DNA of 64,000 bases, taken from positions 76,259,002-76,323,001 of the forward strand of contig CM057832.1 of NCBI GenBank assembly GCA_030068075.1, given 5' to 3'. Below are positions 55,691 through 64,000 of this stretch, piece by piece (within the stretch, counting starts at the first letter, position 1; each line of letters opens with the position of its first letter). Both the position numbers and the translations under genes were made by a program. The notes beneath the pieces were generated by a model that saw only the letters and a list, made by a program, of their open reading frames with translations, searched no databases and was not told where the DNA came from. The stretch is from Paguma larvata (taxonomy: Eukaryota > Chordata > Mammalia > Carnivora > Viverridae).

Positions 55691-57490
55691 TTTTTTTTTT
55701 TTTCACCTGTTTACCCACTCAGCTCCCCTCTGCCAACTACCAGTTTGGTCTTTGTACTTAAACGTTTGTTCATTTATTTTGTTTCTTAAATTCCACATAT
55801 GAGCATATATGAGTGAAATTATTATATCTGAGTTGTTTTATTTGGCATTATAAAGTGCTAGGTCCATCCATGTTGTTGCAAATAGCAAGATCTCATTCTT
55901 CATTATGGCGAGTAATATTCCATTGTGTATATATACCACATCTTCTTTATCCATTCATCTATGAATGTACACTTGGGTTGCTTCCATATCTTGGCAATTA
56001 TAAATAATGCTGCAATAAGTATAGGGGTGCACATATCTTTTCAAATTAGTGTTTTCGTTGCCCTTGGGTAGATGCTCAGTAGTGGAATCCCTGGATCATA
56101 TAGTAATTCTATTTTTAATTTTAGGAGGGACCTCCATATTGTTTTCCACAGTAGCTACACCAATTTGCCTTCCCAACAACAGTGCAGGAGAGTTCCTTTT
56201 TCTCCACATCCTCACCAACATGTGTTATTTCCTGTCTCTTTGATTCTAGCCATTCTGACACGACGATATTTCGTCATGGTTTCGATTTGCATTTTCCTGA
56301 TAATTAGGGATGTAGAACATCTTTTCATGAGTCCGTAGGCCATCCGTATGTCTTCTTTGGAAAATGTCTATTCAGGTCCTCTGCCCATTTTAATTGGATT
56401 ATTTTGGGGTTTTTTAGTGTTAAGATGTGTAAATTCTTTATGTATTTTGGATTTTAACCCCTTATCAGATATATCATTTGAAAATATCTTATTCCATTCA
56501 GTGGATTATCTTTCAGTTTTGTTGATTGTTTCCTTTGCTTTGTAGAAGCCTTTTATTTTGATGTAGTCCAATAGTTTATTTTTGCTTTTTTTCCCCTTGC
56601 CTCAGAAAAATCTAGCAAAATGTTGCTAAAACTCATGTCAAAGAATAGTTGCCTAAATTTCCTACTAGGAGTCATATGGTTTCAGGTCTTACATTTAGGT
56701 CTTGAACATTTTTTTTTAATTTTTGTGCATGATATAACAAAGTGATCAAGTTTTGTTCTTTTGCCTGTCGCTGTCCAGTTTTCCCAGCACCATATATTGA
56801 AGAGACTGTCTTTTTCCCATTACATATTCTTGCCTCCTTTGTGCAGATTAATTGACCACATAAATATCTCTGGGAGGGGGTGACGGGCATTAAAGAAGGC
56901 ACGTGTTGGAATGAACACTGGGTGTTATATGTAAACCAATTTGAAAATAAACTATTAAAAAAATATATCTCTGGGCTCTCCATTCTGTTCCATTGATCTC
57001 TATACCTATTTTAATGCCAGTACTGTAATGTTTTGTAGTATTTCTTGAAATCTGAGATTGTGATACCTTCAGTTTTGTTTTTCTTTCTCAAGATTGCTTT
57101 GGCTATCTTTTGTTGTCATACAAATTTTAGTATTATTCTAGTTCTGTAAAAAAAGGTTCTGGCATTTTGAAAGAGATTGCATTAAATCTGTAGATTGCTT
57201 TGGGTATAGTGAACATTTTAACAATATTGATTCTCGCAATCCGTGAGCATGGAAATCTTTCCACTGGTTTGCGTTATCTTTAGTTTCTGTCATCATCGTT
57301 TTATAGTTTTCAGAGTTCATGTCTTTCACTTCCTTGATAAGTCTATTCCTTAGCGTTTTATTCTTTTGGGTGCAATTATAAATGGGATTGTTTCTTAATC
57401 TGTCTCTCTGTTATGTCATTATTAGCATATAGAAATGCAACAGATTTCTGTATATTGATTTTGTATCCTGTGACTTGCTGAGATTGCTGA
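55691..57490 (-). mobile_element. Antisense carnivore L1, 5'-truncated
   Basis: It starts with a T run and the L1 3' UTR complement (ccacatatgagcatatatga), then 'tgtgtatatataccacatcttctttatcc', 'cattctgacacgacgatatttcg', and on into the RT-distal ORF2 complement (ttttgtatcctgtgacttgc) where it stops. Minus-strand remnants at 57138-57329 include [19 protein letters not shown]. Frames are broken. A short shared word (cagctttt) lies at each edge. Confidence 0.9.
56875..56964 (+). mobile_element. 90-bp L1 3' tip inserted in an older L1
   Basis: Sense 3'-terminal L1 sequence only: ggtgacgggcattaaagaag, 'aacactgggtgttatatgtaa', 'aatttgaaaataaactatt' and an A tail. A perfect 11-bp duplication atatctctggg lies at 56864-56874 and 56965-56975. 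This is an extreme 5' truncation of a carnivore L1. Confidence 0.93.
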
Positions 57491-57496
57491 AACACA

Positions 57497-57640
57497 GCTT
57501 TTAAAAGCATTCTTTTATAAAACATTTAATGATATTGAAAAATGTTCATGATGATTCAATGTTAAGTGAGAAATACATTTGCATATAAAATAGAAAACAA
57601 GGAATTCTAGCAAAATTATTAAGTTATGAACATATAAGAA
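57497..57640 (+). mobile_element. Old L1M 3' end, second part
   Basis: 'gatattgaaaaatgttcatgatg' and 'gttaagtgagaaatacatttgcatataaaat' continue the L1M cut at 55690. Confidence 0.5.
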
Positions 57641-57743
57641 GTGGTTCTTTATGGTTTCTTCTATTTTATTCCAAATATTAACTCTGTACTTCATATTTAA
57701 AAATTAAATAATGTATTGTTTTCATAATTTAAAAGAATTTTTA

Positions 57744-57952
57744 GGGGTGTCTGGGTATCTCAGTCCATTAAGCATATGGCTTTGGCTCAGGTCATGATCT
57801 CCTGCTTAGCAAATTCAAGCCTAGCGTCGGGCTCTGTGCTGACAGCTCAGAGCCTGGAGCCTGCTTCAAATTCTGTGTCTCTGTCTCCCTCTGCCACTTC
57901 CCTGCTCACATTCTGTCTCCCTTTCTCAAAAATAAATAAACTTTTTAAAAAA
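57744..57952 (+). mobile_element. Carnivore tRNA-Lys SINE
   Basis: Head ggggtgtctgggtatctcag, ctcaggtcatgatctcctgc, 'ctgtgctgacagctcagagc', tail CAAAAATAAATAAACTTTTT. No clean flanking duplication. Confidence 0.95.
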
Positions 57953-58188
57953 GGTGGGTTTTTTTAAATTTAAAATATACAATCTCTAAAATCTAATCAT
58001 ACCATGTTATGTTTCTTATGTTGCTTCCTGCACTTTAAGCTTGAGACTCTACACATACAGCCATGCCCCCACCTCTAAGAGACAAAATAAAACCAAAACT
58101 AAATTTAATGTGTCAGACCTTTGGCTGTGTTACTTAATTCTTAGAGAGTAGAGATTTCTGCTGCTACATTTCTTCGTAAATATTTCTT

Positions 58189-58414
58189 TTTTTATTTAAA
58201 ATTTTTTTTAACATTTATTTATTTTTGAGAGACAGAGAGAATCAGAGTGTGAGTGGGGGAGGGGCAGAGAGAAAGGGAGACTCAGAATCCAAAGCAGGCT
58301 CCAGACTCTGAGCTGTCAGCACAGAGCCTGACATGGGGTTCGAACCCACAAACCGTGAGATCATGACCTGAGCCAAAGTCGGACTCTTAACTGACTTAGC
58401 CACCCAGCTGCCCC
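58189..58414 (-). mobile_element. Carnivore tRNA-Lys SINE
   Basis: Reverse copy with aacatttatttatttttgag, 'gctgtcagcacagagcctga', accgtgagatcatgacctga, 'cttagccacccagctgcccc'. Duplication ttc[g/a]taaatatttctt on both sides. Confidence 0.97.
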
Positions 58415-58431
58415 TTTCATAAATATTTCTT

Positions 58432-60131
58432 AGAATCATAGTACTAAGTGAATGTTGAAATGGTATCTCTAAATGCCTAAAGTTGCCTCCATTTTTAAAA
58501 CATGAAATGCATTGGTTCAGTTTGCTAAACTTGCATCTATTTCCTGGCTTTTGGTGTGCTCCCATAAACTCACTATTTTGGCTCTGAACACATAATCAAG
58601 TAAACCTAAAACACAAATTTTGACCTGGCATTATTATGTCAAAAGGCGGTAGATTTTAAATTTCAAAGACCCTGCTAAGGCATCATGCGAAGCTCTTGTA
58701 CTAATTTCCACTCTTACGTTTCTCAAATCTTGTTAACATTTGCTATCAACCTTTTTAATGTTTGTCAACATAATACATGAATAATTGTATCTTCAATTTA
58801 ATTAGTATTGATTTAACCGTGGATGTGCTTTATCATAGTTTTACCAGTTTAAAAATCCATGTCTATTTTTTAGGTGAATACCTCCTTTATAATTTTACTC
58901 CTCTTTTCCTTGTTAAATTGTTGGTCAAAAAACATTGTGGAGTAGCTGCAGGCAGTTGTGGATGTGGGGTGTAGAATAGGTAACCTCCCGAATCCCTTCT
59001 CCAAATGAAAAGCAATAACTTGGAAATTCTTTGCAAAGCCACATCTTAAATATCCCTTGACCTCAGAAACTACCCAGACCTCCATGTAACTATGAGCCCT
59101 CGCGTTTCCACCATCCTGCCCCACTGGGAATTTTGGGGTGAAGTGAGGTGGATGAAAAGAAGCAGGAACAGACAAGGGAGAGAAGCCAGTCAAGTAGCTA
59201 CGATTCTCAGAGTTAGACATGAAGTTATATGTCAAAGAAAATTCAGTAGTTCAAATGAATCCTGTGTTCTCAGTTTGGCATCAAGGTATTGTATAAATGT
59301 GCAGTTTTTCACGTGTATATATAGATAGTAAATCATTAATAAACTAGGTTTTACGAGTCACATACAACTTCTATTGTACGTGTATCTGCGTCCATGTGTA
59401 TGCGTACACGTGTGTACACACTTACTTGTTGGGCCTTGGGCAGACCCCAAAGTTAGGCTCAGAAGTAACACTTCACCTCTGCTCTTGATCCCTTAGTGCG
59501 AACTGGTCACCTTGGGCCTCCTAGATGCAAGAGAACTAATAAATGTGGTTGACTAGCATGCTCATAAGAGAGTGGGGTTGATCCGTATCTCATCAGTCCT
59601 GCCAATAGCAGCATTTCACAGCTCTGGAGGAAAGTTTCCTTCAACTTTACTTAGAATTCTTTTGGACCTTGGTTGAAGATAGGATCCTCATTAAGAAGAC
59701 ACGGTAATCTAAGGGTCCTGACATCCATGGTACCTTTCTTAATATCACTAATCAGTAAGAGGGGAAATGACTTACTGATAACCCAGAGGAAACTACTATA
59801 ATTCAAAGGCTCACCGGGTATCATGTTCAATTTCTCACTTATTTCAATGATTGAAAGAAGAGGGTGAATGAATACATAGCTCAAAGAATCCAAGGGTCTC
59901 AACTCCTTTCTGAGAGAGCACCGGCAGTGTTTCCTCCTAGGTATGAAGAATGAACTCCAATCTAAACATCAGGATGTTGCGCTGATTAAACAGCTTGGAC
60001 TTTAATTTCATTTTTGCTTCTAAGAACCTGAGAGAAAGGAGTAGCTTTTGTATAATGATAATTTTGTATAAATCCTCATCTACTTCAAATTCAGCAAATG
60101 TCAAGGTGAAGTAAAAAACAGATCAACTTTA
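58432..60131. other. Unassigned sequence
   Basis: No repeat or exon recognised in 1.7 kb. Two overlapping frames at 58870-59235 (minus, 121 codons) and 59092-59328 (plus) lack any motif. A TG/CG-rich patch with acgtg words lies at 59375-59425. Confidence 0.4.
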
Positions 60132-60357
60132 GGGACACCTGGGTGGCTTAGTCGGTTAGGCGACCAACTCTGGATTTCAGCTCAGGTCATGATCTAGGGT
60201 TCCTGAGCTGGAGCCCAGAGTGGGGCTCTGCACTGACAGCATGGAACCTGCTTGGGATTATTTCTCTCCTTCTCTCTCTGCCCCTCCCCTGCTCACAAGT
60301 ACTCATGCACTCTTTCTCAGTCCCTCTCTCAGAGTAAATACATAAACTTTAAAAAAT
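60132..60357 (+). mobile_element. Carnivore tRNA-Lys SINE
   Basis: Head gggacacctgggtggcttag, ctcaggtcatgatctagggt, 'ctctgcactgacagcatgga', tail GTAAATACATAAACTTTAA. Variant subfamily, moderately diverged. Confidence 0.95.
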
Positions 60358-61534
60358 AGAACAATTCTAAATAATCATTTCAATGTATATGAAGGATAGG
60401 TTTCTATAATAAAAACCAGTTGAACTTATTTTTATAAATGAATCCATAATTATTTGAAAGGAATGAGTAAAATATTAAATGCCTATTTATCTCTGTTTAT
60501 ATTGCATCTTAGTAATTTCAAAGATGAAAGTAATTTTACAGAAGAGTATTGGGACAATTACCAGAGGGGAAGATATATGGAGAAACTGACAATCAATAGT
60601 GTTTGTGCTTTCAAAAAAATGTTATTTTTTTTCTCCCAAGGGAACATATTTTTGCTGTTTTTTTGCAGTGTTATCCTGAGCTACTTTGTACTTACCCTGC
60701 AATCCCCAATAAATACCATCTGTATTTCTCCAAGGGAAATGACTTTAATTCTACCTCTGTTTCTAATTTCCTCACCAACCAATTCTTGATAGAAAGGCTG
60801 AGCTTTAATAACAGAGGGCTATAGAGACAGGAACGTGTACAGTCTTCTGTAGAGAAATTGGGAAGAAAAAAAAAGAAAACTTAAGAAAAACGTAGTGTGG
60901 CTTCTTAAAGCTGGATATTTGCCACTCTCCCTACTTTGAGACTGTGCGCCTTTGAGTCTGTACGCCTAAACCAGCAATATTTTTGAGGAGGTATTACCTG
61001 AGTGAAGGTATATTATTCCATATGGCTTCCCATCTATCCTTCTATTATCCGTTTTGTTTTTAATTTGGTTACATCCTCAGAGAAGCCTAAGATTTTAATA
61101 TCAAAAGATTTATGCCCCAAATCCAAAATTTCTGTATCATAAAAGATGCAGTTTGAAGGCAGGAATTGAATTTTGCATGCATTTGTAGCACAAGTATTTT
61201 CTACTGCAGTGGTTTCCACATAATGAAGCATAATGAAAGGAGAACACTTTATTTTCTCATACAATAATCATCGTAACATGGTTATCGTGCTACAATAAAT
61301 AGCCTTCCCATACCAAAATTCGTATCTTGTCTCTCACCGTTAACCTCAGTGAGAATATAACTTATACTTACCCACCATTCAGTCAAATGAAAGCCATCTC
61401 CTCTTTGAAGTATTTGAGGTTGTAAAATTAAAGTTTCCAAGAATGTCCTCTTCTCCTGAAGTCATGTTGTTCCACTTATCTATGGTTTTATGAACTTTTA
61501 TATTGTCTATTGGATTTTTGTTATCTTTTTCTCC
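60358..61534. other. Unassigned sequence
   Basis: A 111-codon plus frame at 60454-60789 is Phe/Leu-rich with no recognised family. No repeats named. Confidence 0.4.
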
Positions 61535-61660
61535 AATTTATCATTAACTCCACAAGAGAATAAGCATAAATTAGTCTGTCTTTCCCCAGAGTACCCACCA
61601 GCAATCCTTGCACATAATAAATACCCAATAAGTATGTGTTGAATATATTTATTCTGAAAA
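61535..61660 (+). repeat. L2 3' end
   Basis: 'aactccacaagagaataagc', 'ctttccccagagtaccc', 'ccttgcacataataaatacccaataagtatgtgttgaat' match the L2 3' end. Confidence 0.7.
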
Positions 61661-62214
61661 AACAATTAAATGACAAACATTTTCCCTTAATTTATTTCAC
61701 AAATTAGAAATTTAAATATTTGAATGGCAATTTTAGAAATATCCAAAAATATTATTAAAAAAATAAGGTAAACAGGCTTCCTTTTTTCCCTTTTTTTTCT
61801 GAGCATGATCCCTGTGATAAAAAATGAAAGTACCGTTCTAAAGATCAGATAATAAGTTAATTGCTTCCTAGCTCCAATAGCCAAGATCTTAAAAGAAGTT
61901 ACATATATATTACATATAATATATATATATGTATATATAAAGATACATGGTCTACCTTCTTCTGCAGCTGAGTTTTCCCTCACATTTCCCCACAAGTTTA
62001 CAGAATTGAAAAAGATGAATAAATGAATGTAAACAAACAAACAAACAAACGAAAACCTCTTCTGGCCACTCTCCGACTCAGGGAGCTTGATTGCAAACTT
62101 GGGAATTAGCTCTGCTTTCATGTGTACACACTCCTGGCTGACTAGATGGTGGATAAAGTACAAGGAGTCATGTCCTCAGAAAGTGTAGTGCTCAAAACCC
62201 TATGTAGAGGGAGT
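61661..62214. other. Unassigned sequence with TA and AAAC tracts
   Basis: A TA-rich tract lies at 61901-61940 and an (AAAC)n run at 62030-62050. The longest open frame in the window (158 codons, minus, 61687-62163) crosses both and reads Tyr/Ile-rich and Val/Cys/Leu/Phe-rich low complexity. I do not consider it a gene. Confidence 0.6.
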
Positions 62215-62477
62215 AAGAAAGTTCGAGAAAGACAATATTGCATGGTATCACTTATATGTTGAATCTAAAAAAAAAGGTCAAACCCATAGGAGCTGAGCTT
62301 AGAAAAGTGATGGCCAGGGATTAAGGGATAGGGGAAATAGAGATTTGGTAAAAAGTACAAACTTTCTACAAGAAGATTAGAAGATTCAGTGTGTGACACA
62401 GTGACCAAGTTGGTAAGACTGTATTGTAGAATTGAAATCTGCTAAAAGATTTGCACCTAAATATTCCATCTCACACA

Positions 62478-62512
<35 letters not shown>

Positions 62513-62655
62513 AAATGTTTATTATACATATATACATATATATATGTGTGTGGGAAGAATCTTTTCACAGTGTATATTGTATCAAATTATCATGATGTAC
62601 ACTTCATATATATTAAAATTTTGTCAATTATAGTTAAATAAAGCTCAGGGGAAAA
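62215..62655 (+). mobile_element. Old L1M (L1MA/B-like) 3' end, sense
   Basis: 'gagaaagacaatattgcatgg', 'tcacttatatgttgaatctaaaa', 'gtacaaactttctac', then after a TG/TA tract 'atcatgatgtacacttcatatatatt' and 'gtcaattatagttaaataaagc'. A TG tract at 62480-62509 sits inside. Confidence 0.75.
62480..62509 (+). repeat. (TG)n microsatellite, about 15 units
   Basis: A 30-base TG tract within the L1 3' end, followed by a TA-rich patch at 62525-62544. Confidence 0.97.
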
Positions 62656-63929
62656 ATTATGTAGGGACACCACAAAAGTCACTGAAACAACAGGATGTTC
62701 TCATAGGAGAAAACAGTAAATCTTATCTTGTTTTAGTTCAGTGGTCTACGTTCAAATATCCTTACAAGGTTTCCCATCTCACTGCCTGGGATGTATTGGG
62801 AGGTCAAAGATAAAAAAAAAAAAAAAAAGAAAAGAAAGAAAATGTGACTAACAAATAAACAAAAAACAATGAAGAAAAAAGGCTTCTAAAATAGAAACAC
62901 AACAGAATTAGTAGGTGCGTTCTGGATGGGTCAGTGAATTTCAGATTCCCCCTACATTTATTTTATTTGTTGACAGTTCAGTTTTGCTTTGATTTGTTTT
63001 GCTTGCTTGCTTTTTAGATTTGCATCCCTCTACCCAGGATAAGGAAAGCAAGCAGAATACCGTTGCTGATTCTCCTCCCTGAAGTCACATCCTGTTTTAA
63101 GTGGGCTGGAGATGGCAGTTAAATTCTAAGATGACGTTGGCACATTAAAATATAGCCAACTATCTCTTTCAAAATCTTGAAGAACTGCTAAACTGATGAC
63201 AGCCATGCAGAGAGGTAGATCAGGGCCAAGACTTACTAAATGTCATCACTGCGTTATGTTCCTAGACAGAGTTGTCAGAGAACTTTCCTCAGATATTGCT
63301 AAAATTATATATTTTGTGAATTAATTTATATTTATGCAATACCTATTACATTAATGTATATTATTTATATTTTAAGTAGGTATTTTTGCAATAGACTCTC
63401 AATTTCTGAAGTGCTTAAAGATTTGAATATTGTAGTTATTACCTTAGCAGATAGTTCCATCCATAGACAGATGAAAAAAAAAATTGTCAGGGAGATATAG
63501 AAAATAATGTCTAAACGGTTGGGATTTGACTATATATTTGCAAGTGCGTCCTTCTTCTAGGCAGTCTTACAATATCAACATTCTTTATATCTGCATAGAA
63601 TAAAGACCTTTATCGTGTTATCAGAGAGACACAAAGTCCTTCCACCTTTTGAAACCCCTGTAGCATATGAAGTTTTCTGTTCAAGGCTTCTATTTAAAGT
63701 CTTTTCTTTATTATGTTCCTATAGGGATTTCAAGGGCTGCTTCTAGATCTCTTTCTTCCTACTTCAGTTTTGAAAAATCCTACTGGGATTTCTATTTTTG
63801 TGTTACTTCACCAGATGTCCAAACCATTTAAGACATGGCCTCTAAATTCTTGACAGCTATTTGAAGGTGTCAGTATGTTCTCAATTTATTTCGTTTTTTG
63901 TCTGAGCTTGTCTTGTGTTTTGCTGTGGA
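62656..63929. other. Unassigned sequence
   Basis: An A run lies at 62812-62828 followed by AAAGAAAAG. No gene or named repeat recognised. Confidence 0.4.
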
Positions 63930-64000
63930 AAGAATAAAACAAACATCTAAGGAGTGTCAACTGGGTGCAAGTTGCTGTGCTAAGCACTGGGGGACAATAA
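63930..64000 (+). repeat. Start of an ancient repeat, cut by the window edge
   Basis: 'ttgctgtgctaagcactgggggacaataa' resembles the opening of the old repeat seen at 47050. It runs off the window. Confidence 0.35.

Noticed and set aside
61687..62163. Longest open frame in the window, 158 codons on the minus strand
   Set aside because: It crosses TA and AAAC simple repeats, so the protein is low-complexity, and nothing resembles a known family.
1..64000. CRISPR arrays, operons or a defence-like gene system
   Set aside because: Dispersed SINEs and L1s with target duplications explain all repeated units. They are neither regularly spaced nor prokaryotic.

Overview
This window reads as nuclear DNA of a feliform carnivore, most likely a cat (Felidae). 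The strongest evidence is at least 24 copies of the carnivore tRNA-Lys-derived SINE in its felid form. Copies begin near GGGCGCCTGGGTGGCTCAG, carry tRNA-like A and B boxes, and end in a CT-rich stretch, AAATAAATAAA and an A tail. LINE-1 3' ends of carnivore type and a background of old eutherian repeats (MIR, L2, ERVL-MaLR LTRs, hAT/MER5A) agree. Base composition is AT-rich and CpG-poor. I find no protein-coding exon I can defend. Every recognisable protein similarity comes from decayed L1 ORF2. The window is best read as intergenic or deep intronic.

Layout. 0-9 kb: MaLR LTRs, old antisense L1M pieces, a truncated carnivore L1 3' end, three or four SINEs and a long TG microsatellite. 9-16 kb: largely unassigned sequence, then an old antisense L1M (13.4-15.2 kb) split by a SINE, then a sense MaLR LTR. 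16.5-26.3 kb: an L1 graveyard. A sense L1M is interrupted by an antisense L1, which is interrupted by a second antisense L1, which is interrupted by a third; the outermost interrupter also took two SINEs. 26.4-38 kb: scattered SINEs and MIRs, with a repeat-free stretch at 27.8-29.5 kb that holds a compact cluster of GATA, CACCC and AP-1-like motifs. 38-53.6 kb: older DNA with only one SINE. It holds a MER5A, other hAT-like pieces, one ancient repeat split by about 2.2 kb of later DNA, and, inside that, a 34-bp U2 snRNA 5' fragment flanked by a 19-bp duplication. 53.6-64 kb: more SINEs, an antisense carnivore L1 that itself holds a 90-bp L1 3' end, and old L1, MIR and L2 pieces.

No operon-like or system-like gene set exists here. 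The parts are related by insertion history: old MIR, L2, MaLR and L1M copies form the substrate, carnivore L1s landed in them, and L1 machinery supplied in trans mobilised the SINEs and the U2 fragment. The items most worth a second look are the U2 retro-insertion, the motif cluster at 29.03-29.15 kb, and the four-level L1 nest. Repeat family names come from recalled consensus patterns, not from a database search; element edges without a stated target-site duplication are approximate.
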